From an uncultured Pelagibacteraceae bacterium (GTDB taxonomy: Bacteria; Pseudomonadota; Alphaproteobacteria; Pelagibacterales; Pelagibacteraceae), in the NCBI GenBank assembly GCA_902616145.1, contig CACMRM010000003.1, positions 62,001-126,000 on the forward strand: a DNA stretch of 64,000 nucleotides, written 5' to 3'. Of the stretch, positions 1 to 8,927 are shown in pieces. Under the pieces are notes generated by a model that had not been told where the DNA came from, searched no databases, and worked only from the letters and a program-made list of their open reading frames with translations. The translations under genes and the position numbers were made by a program. Position 1 is the stretch's first letter; each line of letters starts with the position of its first letter.

Positions 1-544
1 AAACCTTCTTGCCTTTTTTAACTTCGTAAACTTTCTGCTCTTTCAATTTTTTTCCTGGGATCTTATCTGGCATTAAATTTAATGCGTTTCTAATAAATTT
101 TGGAAATAAAAAACTAAATGGTTTTATTAATTTAGAAGATAATGCCATTAACAAAAAAACTTTTGGTCTTGGCAAAACAAACGAAAGTATATTTCTAAAT
201 ACTCTATCCAAAAAAGGTCTCTTGTAAGTTTCCTCAACGTAATTTCTGCCATGGTCAATTAAATGCATATAGTTCACCCCTGAAGGGCAAGTCGTCATAC
301 AAGAGTAACAGGATAAACAGCTATCAATGTGTTTTGCTATTTCTTTTGTGGCTGGTTTTTTATTCTCTAACATATCTTTAATAAGATATATTCGTCCTCT
401 TGGTCCTTCTAACTCCTCTCCATTTACTTGATAAGTAGGGCAAGTAGCATTACACATTCCGCAGTGAACGCATTTCCTTATAATTGTTTCACTCGTTTTA
501 TTATCTTTGTCTTGAAGTTGTTTATCTGTAAATGATGTTTGCAT
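1..544 (-). CDS. glcF: Glycolate oxidase iron-sulfur subunit GlcF (partial, C-terminus off window)
   Basis: This is the first 181 codons of the Fe-S subunit of glycolate oxidase, which passes electrons from the GlcD/GlcE flavoproteins towards the respiratory chain. Two ferredoxin-type motifs are visible: C25-x2-C28-x2-C31-x3-C35-P and C76-x2-C79-x2-C82-x3-C86-P, as expected for two [4Fe-4S] clusters. The ATG at 544-542 directly abuts the glcE stop codon (545-547), so translation is probably coupled. The C-terminal CCG-type domain lies beyond the left edge. The gene order D-E-F matches the classical glc cluster. The alternative name, a generic lactate-utilisation Fe-S protein, is less likely because glcD and glcE are adjacent. 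Confidence 0.93.
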   Translation of the reverse strand, partial: MQTSFTDKQLQDKDNKTSETIIRKCVHCGMCNATCPTYQVNGEELEGPRGRIYLIKDMLENKKPATKEIAKHIDSCLSCYSCMTTCPSGVNYMHLIDHGRNYVEETYKRPFLDRVFRNILSFVLPRPKVFLLMALSSKLIKPFSFLFPKFIRNALNLMPDKIPGKKLKEQKVYEVKKGKKV

Positions 545-1804
545 TTAAATTCCTGTGTACATTTTCCCTGGATTAAAAATTCTTTTTGGGTCAAAACTCC
601 TTTTAATTTTTTCACTTATTTTATACTTAATTGGATCTATTGTAAAAATATCAGCAGAAGCTTTTAGATCCTCTTCAACTTTAATTAAAGTAATATATCC
701 TTGATGTTTTTTTACTGTATCCTTGATTTCACTAAGAATTTTTGTGTTCAATTGATCAAATGAAGCCCAGATTAGACCCCCTCCCCAATCAATAAAATAT
801 TTAATCTCAAAATTTTTAAGTTTTTGGATAACCTGTAAGGTTTCACTCATTGGCAAAACTATTCTTAATAAGTTACTTTTTAAACTTTTAAAAACCTCTA
901 AATTTTTTGTCCTACTCCAAAAAATATTACTTTGCTCACTATCTAAAATAGAAAGCTCTTGATCCAAAAGACCTAATTCTTTAGACAATCTGTTTACTCT
1001 TTGATCGACAGAATTTGTTGGACCTTCAATTCTGATAGCAGTTAAGCCTCCATCATGTGTAAGATCATTCAGAACAAAATCTTTTCCAAAATAGTCTGGA
1101 TAAAAAACTCCACCGGATGGATCTGTAGAAGATGACAATGCTTTTCCAAGAAAGTCTAGTGCTTTTTTAAGATGAGGATTCTTTATTATTAAAGTTTTAC
1201 TTGTTTCTGGTTTTGGTAAAACTTTTATTGAAAGCTCAGTTAATATCGTGAGTGTTCCAAAAGATCCTGATATTAATTTACTTAAATCATAACCGGTAAC
1301 ATTCTTAACTACTGTTCCCCCTGATTTAATAGTTTCACCTTTTCCGTTAATCCCTTGAAATCCAAGTATGTGATCTCGAACACTTCCAACTTTAAATCTT
1401 CGTGATCCGGCAAAATTACATGAAACGACTCCACCAATCGAACCGCTGTTACTTTGCCCAGAAAATAAGTAACCAAAATCATTCGGCTCAAAAGCTAATT
1501 GCTGATTATTTTTGTCTAACTCCCCTATTATTTCTTTCAAAGGTGTACCAGCTTTAACTTTGATATAGAGCTCTTCAGGTTTGTAATCTATTATACCTTT
1601 GTAATCAGAGAGATCTAAAGTTTTTTCAGATTGAAAATTTCTTCCAATTTTATTTTTTGATTTTAATCCATTGATTTCAAGAGGTATATTTTTCCTATAA
1701 CAAGTTTTTACTATCTCAACTATTTCCTCTCTTGAAGTAGGTTTAAAAATATTTTGATTAAAATCTAGGGATGTCTGGGAATTTTGTTTTTCCTCCATGG
1801 ACAT
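545..1804 (-). CDS. glcE: Glycolate oxidase FAD-binding subunit GlcE
   Basis: GlcE is the second FAD-binding subunit of membrane-associated glycolate oxidase (glycolate to glyoxylate). The N-terminal half has the PCMH-type FAD fold, with the GlcE/GlcD signature GSIGGVVSCNFAGSRR near residues 120-135 followed by the GSVRDHILG segment. The protein ends in a FNPGKMYTG-like tail shared with GlcD. I chose the ATG at 1804 because a good Shine-Dalgarno (GGGAGAG) lies just upstream on the minus strand. A longer reading from a GTG at 1825 and a shorter one from an ATG at 1798 are possible. The start lies 47 nt inside the end of glcD, implying coupled translation. The length of about 419 residues is slightly above the typical GlcE. 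Confidence 0.9.
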   Translation of the reverse strand: MSMEEKQNSQTSLDFNQNIFKPTSREEIVEIVKTCYRKNIPLEINGLKSKNKIGRNFQSEKTLDLSDYKGIIDYKPEELYIKVKAGTPLKEIIGELDKNNQQLAFEPNDFGYLFSGQSNSGSIGGVVSCNFAGSRRFKVGSVRDHILGFQGINGKGETIKSGGTVVKNVTGYDLSKLISGSFGTLTILTELSIKVLPKPETSKTLIIKNPHLKKALDFLGKALSSSTDPSGGVFYPDYFGKDFVLNDLTHDGGLTAIRIEGPTNSVDQRVNRLSKELGLLDQELSILDSEQSNIFWSRTKNLEVFKSLKSNLLRIVLPMSETLQVIQKLKNFEIKYFIDWGGGLIWASFDQLNTKILSEIKDTVKKHQGYITLIKVEEDLKASADIFTIDPIKYKISEKIKRSFDPKRIFNPGKMYTGI

Positions 1805-3254
1805 GAACTCTCCCTTCCTCAGCACATTTTCTAAGTATTGGATAAACTTTGCCTGGATTTAATAATGAGTTTGGATCTAAAGCAACTTTAATTGTTAATT
1901 GTTGTTGTATATCTTTATCATTGAATGCTTCACACATTAATTCTCTTTTCTCTATACCAACTCCGTGTTCACCAGTTAGAGCCCCGCCGACTTTTACGCA
2001 ATACTTTAAAATATCAGCTCCAAACTCCTCACATTTCCTTAAAGACTCTTTGTCATTTGCATCAAACATAATTAGAGGATGGAGGTTTCCATCTCCTGCA
2101 TGAAATGCATTAGCAACTGGCAAATTATATTTTTTAGAAAGTCTTGAAATTTCATTTAAAACCTCAGCTAGTTTTCCTCTAGGTATTGAACCATCCATAC
2201 ACATGTAATCAGGCGCTAAAACTCCACAAGCCGGAAAAGCTGCTTTCCTACCGGCCCAAAATTTTAATCTCTCTTCATTTGATTTACTGATTTTTAAACT
2301 TGATGAATTATTTTTTTCAGCAATTTCTTTTGTCTTTTGAATGTAAGCTTCAACTTCATGTTCTGTTCCATCAAATTCTACAATCATCATCGCCTCTGCA
2401 TCAGTTGGGTAACCTGCTTTAGAATAATCATTAGTTGCTTTCGTCAGAGCTTTATCCATTATTTCCATCCCAGCCGGTATACATCCCTCTGCAATTATTT
2501 CAGCAACACAGTTTCCTGCATCTTCAATTGATGGAAACCCAACTAAAGCGGCTTTAACAACTTCAGGTGACTTTAAAATTTTTACAGTAACCTCTGTGAT
2601 AACACCAAGTAAACCCTCTGAACCTGTCATCAAGCCTAAGAAATCATATCCCTCAGCGTCCATAGCTTTACCACCAAATTTAGTAACAGTTCCATCCATT
2701 AAAACTACTTGAATACCCAAGAGATTATTTGTAGTTGCACCGTATTTAAGAGAATGAACTCCGCCAGAATTTTCAGCTACGTTTCCGCCTATGGAACATG
2801 CGATTTGACTTGATGGATCTGGAGCATAATAAAAACCTTTGTCTTGAACAGCATGAGTGATTGCTAGATTTGTTACACAAGGTTGCGTAACCACACATCT
2901 ATTTTCATAATCAATCTCAATTATTTTATTAAATTTTCCCATTGCCATTAGAACACAATCTTCTAAAGGCATCGAACCACCAGATAAACCTGTGCCTGCT
3001 CCTCTTGGGACTACTTTAACTTTGTTCTCATTACAATATTTTAAAATTTGACTAACTTCCTCAACTGTCTCAGGCATAACTACTAAAAGAGGCATTTGTC
3101 TATAAGCCGTCAAACCGTCAGTTTCGAAAGGTCTTAGTTCATCAGGATTCGAAAGAACATTTTTAGAATTGATAATTCCACGAAGATCCAATGCAATTTT
3201 ATCTTTTTTAGACATAATTGCGTTATCAACTTTTGGCATTTGTAAACTGCTCAT
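1758..3254 (-). CDS. glcD: Glycolate oxidase FAD-linked subunit GlcD
   Basis: GlcD is the catalytic FAD subunit that oxidises glycolate (and often D-lactate) to glyoxylate. It has the FAD-binding PCMH motif PRGAGTGLSGGSMP in the N-terminal third, then the FAD-oxidase C-terminal motifs NAFHAGDGNLHPL and GEHGVGIEKRELM, and the terminal LLNPGKVYP. At about 498 residues it matches the family's usual length. The ATG at 3254, preceded by TAGGA, is preferred; the upstream TTG at 3260 adds only two residues. It starts 8 nt after the aminotransferase stop and overlaps glcE at its end, so aminotransferase-glcD-glcE-glcF is read as one transcript. In SAR11, glycolate is known to replace the glycine requirement, which fits this cluster. 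Confidence 0.94.
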   Translation of the reverse strand: MSSLQMPKVDNAIMSKKDKIALDLRGIINSKNVLSNPDELRPFETDGLTAYRQMPLLVVMPETVEEVSQILKYCNENKVKVVPRGAGTGLSGGSMPLEDCVLMAMGKFNKIIEIDYENRCVVTQPCVTNLAITHAVQDKGFYYAPDPSSQIACSIGGNVAENSGGVHSLKYGATTNNLLGIQVVLMDGTVTKFGGKAMDAEGYDFLGLMTGSEGLLGVITEVTVKILKSPEVVKAALVGFPSIEDAGNCVAEIIAEGCIPAGMEIMDKALTKATNDYSKAGYPTDAEAMMIVEFDGTEHEVEAYIQKTKEIAEKNNSSSLKISKSNEERLKFWAGRKAAFPACGVLAPDYMCMDGSIPRGKLAEVLNEISRLSKKYNLPVANAFHAGDGNLHPLIMFDANDKESLRKCEEFGADILKYCVKVGGALTGEHGVGIEKRELMCEAFNDKDIQQQLTIKVALDPNSLLNPGKVYPILRKCAEEGRVHVHGGKTKFPDIPRF

Positions 3255-3262
3255 AATCAATC

Positions 3263-4426
3263 CTACTTAAGCATTTTTGATATTTTATCTAGTGCTTTTT
3301 GAATGTTATCCCTTGATGCGGCGAAGCTAAAACGTACATAATCTACTGATGTTTTGCCAAATGCTGTTCCTGGAACAATTGCCACACCTGCTTCGTGCAT
3401 ACATTTCTTTGAAAATTCACTTCCACTCATACCTGTTCCCTTTACATTTGGAAAAGCGTAAAACGCTCCACCAGGCATACTGCATTCAACACCAGGTAAA
3501 TCATTTAAACCTTTGTGAATTAATTTTCTTCTTTGATCAAACTTTTCCATCATATGATGTATAGAGTCGTCGGGTCCATCTAATGCCGCTATTCCAGCAA
3601 ATTGTGAAGGCGCATTTACACAAGAAAAACTATTTATAGCTAATTTAGTTACATGAGGAATTAAATTTTCCGGCCACACGCTCCAGCCCATTCTCCAGCC
3701 AGTCATGGAGTAAGCTTTGCTCCATCCATCTAAAACTATCAACCTGTCCTGTAAATCTGGGTAATTGAAAAAAGTCGGCATCTCTTTTCCATCGAAAATT
3801 TGTCTGCTATAAATTTCATCACTAAGAATAGTAACGTGTGGATGTTTCTTTAAACCTTCAGCAAGAAAATCAATTGCAGGTTTTTCAACAAAACTTCCTG
3901 TTGGATTATTGGGATTAATAAGTATCACAAGACGAGTTTTGTCTGTTATCAAAGATAAAATTTTTTCAGGATCAAATTTTAAATCTTTTTCTTTAGTTAA
4001 ATCATATGGAACAGCTTTGGCACCAGTATAATTGATCATAGACTCATAAATTGGAAAACCAGGTGTTGGATGAACTATTTCTGCACCAGGCTCACCGATC
4101 ATTTGAATAGCAAAGTACATTGTAGGTTTTCCACCAGGCATAATCATTATCCGTTCGGGACTAACTTCTTTTTTATATAAACTTTTTATTTTTCTTGAAA
4201 CTGCTTGCCGGCATTCAGCAATCCCGTTAGCTAAAACATATCCATGATGTCCATCATCAATAGCTTTTTTTGCTGCGTCCATAATATGTTTAGGAGTCAT
4301 AAAATCTGGCTGACCTAAACCTAAGTGAATCATTTCTTTACCCTGAGCTTCAAGCTTCTTAGCTTCAGCTAAAACACTAAAAGCTGTTTCTGTTCCAAGT
4401 CTATCTAAATTTTTTGCTAATTTCAT
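3263..4426 (-). CDS. Class I/II PLP-dependent aminotransferase (AspC-like)
   Basis: This is a fold-type I aminotransferase of 387 residues, the usual size. Visible motifs are the substrate/PLP segment NPNNPTG at 171-177, LSDEIYS at 201-207, the PLP-lysine motif DGWSKAYSMTGWRMGW with K237 as the likely Schiff-base lysine, and the C-terminal YVRFSFAAS with the carboxylate-binding Arg. The family includes aspartate, alanine and aromatic aminotransferases, and the sequence alone does not fix the substrate. Its place between the hydroxyacid oxidase and glcD suggests that it transaminates a 2-oxoacid made by those enzymes (glyoxylate to glycine, or pyruvate to alanine). That role is inference from context. 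Confidence 0.85.
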   Translation of the reverse strand: MKLAKNLDRLGTETAFSVLAEAKKLEAQGKEMIHLGLGQPDFMTPKHIMDAAKKAIDDGHHGYVLANGIAECRQAVSRKIKSLYKKEVSPERIMIMPGGKPTMYFAIQMIGEPGAEIVHPTPGFPIYESMINYTGAKAVPYDLTKEKDLKFDPEKILSLITDKTRLVILINPNNPTGSFVEKPAIDFLAEGLKKHPHVTILSDEIYSRQIFDGKEMPTFFNYPDLQDRLIVLDGWSKAYSMTGWRMGWSVWPENLIPHVTKLAINSFSCVNAPSQFAGIAALDGPDDSIHHMMEKFDQRRKLIHKGLNDLPGVECSMPGGAFYAFPNVKGTGMSGSEFSKKCMHEAGVAIVPGTAFGKTSVDYVRFSFAASRDNIQKALDKISKMLK

Positions 4427-4475
4427 TTTTTAAACCTAATATTTATTATCACTTTTGAAAACTAGTTTTTTTGCA

Positions 4476-5624
4476 TCACCTATATGCTATTTTTGTTTTA
4501 TTTAGCTCTTTTATGCTCTTACATCCTAATAAAATCATATCTCTTCTAATCTCGTCTCTCATTCTTGCAAGAATTTTCTCTACTCCTTTCTGACCGCCTG
4601 CACCTAATGCAAATAAAAAACCTTTTCCAAAACTACATGCCGTAGCACCCAACGAAAGCGCCTTGAGAACATGTGTGCCTCTTCGAATTCCCCCATCTAA
4701 AATAATTTCTATTTTACCACCAACAGCGTCCGCAATTGCTGGTAACTGATCAAATGGTGACCTTGATCCATCAAGCTGTCTTCCACCGTGATTTGAAAGC
4801 ATAATTGCTGAGGCACCAATTTCTACAGCTCTCTTTGCGTCATCAACAGACATGACACCTTTAAGAGCAAATGGTCCTCCCCATTTTTTAATTACATACT
4901 CTGCATCTTTCCAGCTCATTGCAGGATCATACTGTTCATTAATATATTCCATTACACCTTTAGCAATACTTGATCCTTTTTTGGTCCAATGTGAAACATT
5001 TGCTAATTCAAATTTTTCATGTGTAAGATAATTTAAAGCCCATTTAGGGTGCATAGCGAAGCTCATTAAACTTTTTAAAGTAAGTTTTGGAGGAGTCGTA
5101 AACCCCCATCTATGATCTCTTTCACGATTTCCTGCAACCACTGTATCAACTGTAAGACACATCGCTTTAAATCCAGAAGTTTTACATCTATCAATTAAAT
5201 TATCAGTAAGACCTTGATCTTTGTGAATATAAAGTTGAAAAAGCTTTGGGCCTCCAGATATATTGGCTATTTCTTCAATAGAAGAGGTTGCCATAGTTGA
5301 CATGCTATAAAAAGTTCCGAACTTTTCTGCCGCTCTAGCTGAGGCTTTATCGCCATCGTGATGGTAAAGTCTTTGCATTGCTGTCGGGGATAAAAAAATC
5401 GGTAGATCAATTTTTTGTCCAAAAACTTTTGTTGATAAATCTGGTTCACCTACACTAGCTAAAATATTTGGAACTAAGTCACATTTTAAAAATGCATCAG
5501 TATTTCTTTTTAATGTAGTTTCATCATCAGCTCCTCCATCAATATAATGAAAAATAGGAGCAGGTAAGTTTTTTTTTGCTAATTTTCTAAAATCATCAAA
5601 ATTATAACAATCGTTTAAATTCAT
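4476..5624 (-). CDS. FMN-dependent alpha-hydroxy-acid oxidase/dehydrogenase (LldD/GOX family)
   Basis: This 382-residue TIM-barrel flavoprotein belongs to the family of L-lactate dehydrogenase LldD, glycolate oxidase and mandelate dehydrogenase. The diagnostic active-site segment SNHGGRQLDGSRSP carries the catalytic base H279 and substrate-binding R282. The phosphate-binding C-terminal part reads ILDGGIRRGTHVLKALSLGA. An N-terminal YIDGGADDETTLKRN motif is also typical. It oxidises an (S)-2-hydroxyacid to the 2-oxoacid; lactate and glycolate are both plausible here. It sits upstream of the aminotransferase and glcDEF, giving two unrelated hydroxyacid-oxidising systems side by side. No single residue I can see decides between LldD and glycolate oxidase, so I give no symbol. 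Confidence 0.88.
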   Translation of the reverse strand: MNLNDCYNFDDFRKLAKKNLPAPIFHYIDGGADDETTLKRNTDAFLKCDLVPNILASVGEPDLSTKVFGQKIDLPIFLSPTAMQRLYHHDGDKASARAAEKFGTFYSMSTMATSSIEEIANISGGPKLFQLYIHKDQGLTDNLIDRCKTSGFKAMCLTVDTVVAGNRERDHRWGFTTPPKLTLKSLMSFAMHPKWALNYLTHEKFELANVSHWTKKGSSIAKGVMEYINEQYDPAMSWKDAEYVIKKWGGPFALKGVMSVDDAKRAVEIGASAIMLSNHGGRQLDGSRSPFDQLPAIADAVGGKIEIILDGGIRRGTHVLKALSLGATACSFGKGFLFALGAGGQKGVEKILARMRDEIRRDMILLGCKSIKELNKTKIAYR

Positions 5625-5629
5625 TGTTA

Positions 5630-6130
5630 TTAAAAATTTTTAGAAAATGTAATTTGTTGATTATCTGTACCAGGGTTTGTATCACCCCAATCATTATTTG
5701 AAATATGACTGTAACTGTAACTCAATTTTGAGTTATCAAAAAAATCAAAACCTACTTTAATCTCACTTTTAAATTCTAATGCGCTGCCTAAATCTTTACC
5801 ATTGCCTTTCTCATAATATCCTGGAGAAAAACTTGGAAGAATTTTTAATGGGCCGATACCATATTGGCCTTCAACTCCAGTATATAAATAAAGTGAGTTG
5901 TTGCCAGTAATAAATCCACCAGTAATAGGTTTAAATTTTCCTAAAATTGTATTCCTGAACAAGTCAGGATTTTTATGTTCTATGCCAAACAAAGCTGTCT
6001 TATCATCTCCCTCTTTGTCAATAACATCAAAGGTACCAGTGTAAAAAGATAATTCCTTGTTATCTTCAGCTGCGGTAGCTTCAAGGGTAATGAATAATGT
6101 TAAATAAGCTAATACAAATTTAAGTTTCAT
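5630..6130 (-). CDS. PagL-like lipid A deacylase (acyloxyacyl hydrolase family)
   Basis: A predicted outer-membrane beta-barrel protein of 166 residues with an N-terminal signal peptide (MKLKFVLAYLTLFITLEATAA, cleavage near residue 20) and a terminal Phe typical of barrel proteins. Near the C-terminus it has SHISNNDWGDTNPGTDN, which matches the PagL/acyloxyacyl-hydrolase signature H-x-S-N...NPG. H142 and S144 would be the catalytic pair. The position that holds the third catalytic Glu in Pseudomonas PagL seems to be D156 here. Family members remove the 3-O acyl chain from lipid A. I start at the ATG at 6130 because it opens directly onto the signal peptide; an upstream TTG adds five residues. 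It lies between ccmH and the hydroxyacid oxidase, with no obvious functional link. Confidence 0.7.
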   Translation of the reverse strand: MKLKFVLAYLTLFITLEATAAEDNKELSFYTGTFDVIDKEGDDKTALFGIEHKNPDLFRNTILGKFKPITGGFITGNNSLYLYTGVEGQYGIGPLKILPSFSPGYYEKGNGKDLGSALEFKSEIKVGFDFFDNSKLSYSYSHISNNDWGDTNPGTDNQQITFSKNF

Positions 6131-6173
6131 AGAAAAAAAATACAATTAAATAGCGAATATGTACAGGTAACTT

Positions 6174-6542
6174 TTATACTTTTTTCGTTTTTTTTCTAAC
6201 TAAATAGAAAATGACGTATCCACCAACAATTAAAGTAATATAAGGAAAGATCCACAATATTAAATTTTGACTGTTTAATTGAGGTTTATACACTATCCAT
6301 TCACCATACTTTTCTGCCATGAAAGAGTAAATTTCATCCTCGGATTTGCCTTGTGCAATTAAGTCTTTCACTACAAGTTTGATGGTTTGGGCAAAATCTG
6401 AATTAGAGTCTGAAATTGACTGCCCTTGGCAAACCAAACATCTTAAATTCTTATGAATTTGGTTTTGGTCAACGACGTCATTCATTGCAAAACACAAATT
6501 TGATATTAATAAAAAAGTTATAAAAAATATTTTTATTTTCAT
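6174..6542 (-). CDS. ccmH: Cytochrome c maturation protein CcmH (CcmL-type, heme lyase thioredoxin-like subunit)
   Basis: This 122-residue protein has a signal peptide/anchor (residues 1-19), the CcmH redox motif LRCLVCQ with C35 and C38, and the conserved three-helix domain (SDFAQTIKLVVKDLI...GWIVYKP-like), then a C-terminal membrane helix. CcmH reduces the CXXCH cysteines of apocytochrome c in the periplasm before heme attachment by CcmF. It is the last ccm gene of the run, starting 3 nt after the end of ccmG. It is the short form without the CcmI TPR part, which is not found next to it in this window. Confidence 0.93.
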   Translation of the reverse strand: MKIKIFFITFLLISNLCFAMNDVVDQNQIHKNLRCLVCQGQSISDSNSDFAQTIKLVVKDLIAQGKSEDEIYSFMAEKYGEWIVYKPQLNSQNLILWIFPYITLIVGGYVIFYLVRKKTKKV

Positions 6543-6544
6543 AT

Positions 6545-7060
6545 TTATTTTACGTATGCTAATATCGTTTTATAATCTTCCTTGTTTAATGGTCCAATAA
6601 ATTTTTTAATTATTTTTAATTCATTATTTATAAGTATACTTTCTGGAATTCCATAAATTCCAAAATTTATGGACTGTTTGCCATTGCTGTCTTTTGCCAA
6701 AAAGTCATATGGGTTACCAAGATCACCTAAAAAAGTTTTTGCTTGTTGTTTATTATCTTTGAAATTCACCCCAACTAGTTTTAGATTTTTTTCTGAGCTC
6801 AATTTCATTAAAATAGGATGTTCTACCCTACATGGTCCACACCAAGAGGCCCAGAAATTTATTAATGTCAGATTATTTTTTTTGAAATCAAGAGTATTTA
6901 AAGTGTCATTGTTGTCAAAACTTTCAAAGTAAATAAGCTCTATTTTTTTTCCAATTAAATTTTCAGTATTATAACTATTATCTTTTCCCAAACTTAAATA
7001 GAATACAATTATTAGAAACAAAAAGGTAAGTAATATTAAAAATTTAACTGTTTTTTGCAT
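6545..7060 (-). CDS. ccmG: Thiol:disulfide interchange protein CcmG/DsbE
   Basis: A membrane-anchored periplasmic thioredoxin-like protein of 171 residues. One N-terminal membrane helix (about residues 5-25) precedes a thioredoxin fold with the motif FWASWCGPCRVEHP (C74 and C77) and a cis-Pro loop GIYGIPES near 145. CcmG keeps apocytochrome c and CcmH cysteines reduced for heme ligation. Its start lies 17 nt inside the end of ccmF, so the two are translationally linked. The acidic/Pro context after the CxxC (VEHP) is typical of CcmG/DsbE rather than general DsbA or TlpA proteins. Confidence 0.92.
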   Translation of the reverse strand: MQKTVKFLILLTFLFLIIVFYLSLGKDNSYNTENLIGKKIELIYFESFDNNDTLNTLDFKKNNLTLINFWASWCGPCRVEHPILMKLSSEKNLKLVGVNFKDNKQQAKTFLGDLGNPYDFLAKDSNGKQSINFGIYGIPESILINNELKIIKKFIGPLNKEDYKTILAYVK

Positions 7061-8927
7061 TTTGAAAAGTTCTTAAAAAACCTCCGAAGGCTAGACATAT
7101 TACAGATATCCAAATCCAAATCATCAAGGGTTTTTTTTGAAATTTGATATTATAAAATTCTGACCTATCTATATTACTCATCGTAATATAAATATCCTTT
7201 AAAAAATTTGTTTTGATAGCGGCTTCATATGTCAAAGTCTTAGGTTTATCATAAATTCTTATCTCAGGTTTTAAAGTTTTTATTTCTCCATTCACCAGGT
7301 CATTTATACTTAGGTTGCCTATTATTGCCTTGTAGTTTTGATGATCTTTTATTTCTAAATTCTTTAATTCAATCTGATAATCTTCAAAACTTTTTGTCTC
7401 ACCTACTTTAATATTGAAATCTTTTTCAATTGAAAAATTATGATTTAACCCAATGAAAAAAATTAAAAACCCAAAAGATAAGTGTGAAATTACTCGTGCT
7501 AAATCAAATTTTCCTCTTATCAAAATTTGTTTAAGATCAAGTAAAGATGAAATTATTAGAAATAATGATGAAATAATAATCAAGTTAGATAAAATTGTGT
7601 AGCTTTTAAAAAAGAAAGTAATTAATAAATTTATTACAATTGAAAAAAATAAAATTACTATAAAAGATTTTAAATTATTAAAGTTATTTTTGATCCATTT
7701 TGTTTTAGGGCCAATAGCCATAAAAAAAAGGAAAAGAATAACTATTGGAAAAATTACTGCATTATAAAATGGTGGTCCAACTGAAATTTTATTATTTGAT
7801 AATGCATCAGTAAAAATAGGATATAAAGTTCCAATTAGTACTGTGAGAAGATAAAACATCATAAACCAATTGTTGATTAGAACAAAAGTTTCTTTGCTAT
7901 TTGAATTTATTGAGTAATCATTTTTTTTATACTTTTTGAAAATTAAAAAAATAGAGCTAAAAATAAGAATTGAGAGAAAAAATAATATATATAAGCCTCT
8001 ACTTGGGTCGCTAGCAAATGTATGAACTGAGTTTAGAATCCCTGATCTTACAAGAAAAGTTCCCATTACACTTAGTATAAAAGTAATTAAACATAAAATA
8101 ATTACCCAGAAATAAAGTAGATTTCTTTTTTCAAGAACTAAAAGTGAGTGAAATAATGCTGTCATTGCAAACCATGGTAACAATGAAGCATTTTCAACAG
8201 GGTCCCAAAACCAAAAACCGCCCCAACCTAATTCATAATAAGCCCAAATAGATCCAACTAAAATTCCAAAAGTTTGGAAACTCCATGAAATAAGGACCCA
8301 ATTTTTTATAGATAGCGCAAAAAATTTATTAGAGTAATTTGTTATTAATGAAGCCATTGCAGCTGAAAAATAAATCGAGGAACCAACAAATCCTAAATAT
8401 AATAGAGGAGGGTGTATAGCTAATGCTGGATCCTGAAGGATAGGATTAAGCCCTAAACCTTCTGCTGGTAAAGGTTTTACAGCAGAAAAAGGATTTGAGT
8501 TGAATAATATGAAAAATAAAAAACCTAAAATTAAAATATTTTGGAATATTAAGGTATAAAGTCTATAATTTTTTGGATGACTTTTATTGATGATTAGAAA
8601 AAGAAATGAAAAAACTGTAAGAATAATTACCCATAGCATCAAGCTCCCTTCATGGTTTCCCCAAGTACCAGAAATTTTATAGAATAATGGCTTTGCAGAA
8701 TGAGAGTTTTGATAAACCGCGATTAAAGAAAAGTCAGAGATAATAAAAGCGGATATTAAAGTAAAAAAACAAAACAATATAAGCGTAGACTGTATTAAAC
8801 TTATTTTATAAATTTTTTTAGAAATGATTTCTCCAGTGGAGTTTATTTCCTTAAATGAAAAAAAAATTAAAGTTAAACTCAAGAAAACACTAGAGAATAA
8901 GATAATATTTCCTAGATTACTTAACAT
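7044..8927 (-). CDS. ccmF: Heme lyase CcmF
   Basis: A large polytopic membrane protein (627 residues; family about 640-660) that ligates heme to apocytochrome c. It has the GTWGNHEGSLMLW motif near residues 88-100, the HPPLLYLGFVG segment with a heme-ligating His, and the tryptophan-rich WWD motif GWGGFWFWDPVENASLLPW near 234-252. Many hydrophobic helices and a periplasmic C-terminal domain follow. The GTWGNHEG and WWD motifs are diagnostic for CcmF within the heme-handling protein superfamily. It overlaps ccmE at its start (11 nt) and ccmG at its end (17 nt). Confidence 0.95.
   Translation of the reverse strand: MLSNLGNIILFSSVFLSLTLIFFSFKEINSTGEIISKKIYKISLIQSTLILFCFFTLISAFIISDFSLIAVYQNSHSAKPLFYKISGTWGNHEGSLMLWVIILTVFSFLFLIINKSHPKNYRLYTLIFQNILILGFLFFILFNSNPFSAVKPLPAEGLGLNPILQDPALAIHPPLLYLGFVGSSIYFSAAMASLITNYSNKFFALSIKNWVLISWSFQTFGILVGSIWAYYELGWGGFWFWDPVENASLLPWFAMTALFHSLLVLEKRNLLYFWVIILCLITFILSVMGTFLVRSGILNSVHTFASDPSRGLYILFFLSILIFSSIFLIFKKYKKNDYSINSNSKETFVLINNWFMMFYLLTVLIGTLYPIFTDALSNNKISVGPPFYNAVIFPIVILFLFFMAIGPKTKWIKNNFNNLKSFIVILFFSIVINLLITFFFKSYTILSNLIIISSLFLIISSLLDLKQILIRGKFDLARVISHLSFGFLIFFIGLNHNFSIEKDFNIKVGETKSFEDYQIELKNLEIKDHQNYKAIIGNLSINDLVNGEIKTLKPEIRIYDKPKTLTYEAAIKTNFLKDIYITMSNIDRSEFYNIKFQKKPLMIWIWISVICLAFGGFLRTFQNAKNS

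Noticed and set aside
1758-1825. Frameshift at the glcE/glcD junction suggested by the long overlap
   Set aside because: The ATG at 1804 with a good Shine-Dalgarno gives a normal 47-nt coupled overlap, and both proteins have complete ends.
2337-2531. Plus-strand open frame inside glcD
   Set aside because: Shadow frame of a well-conserved gene; no ribosome-binding site and no protein family resemblance.
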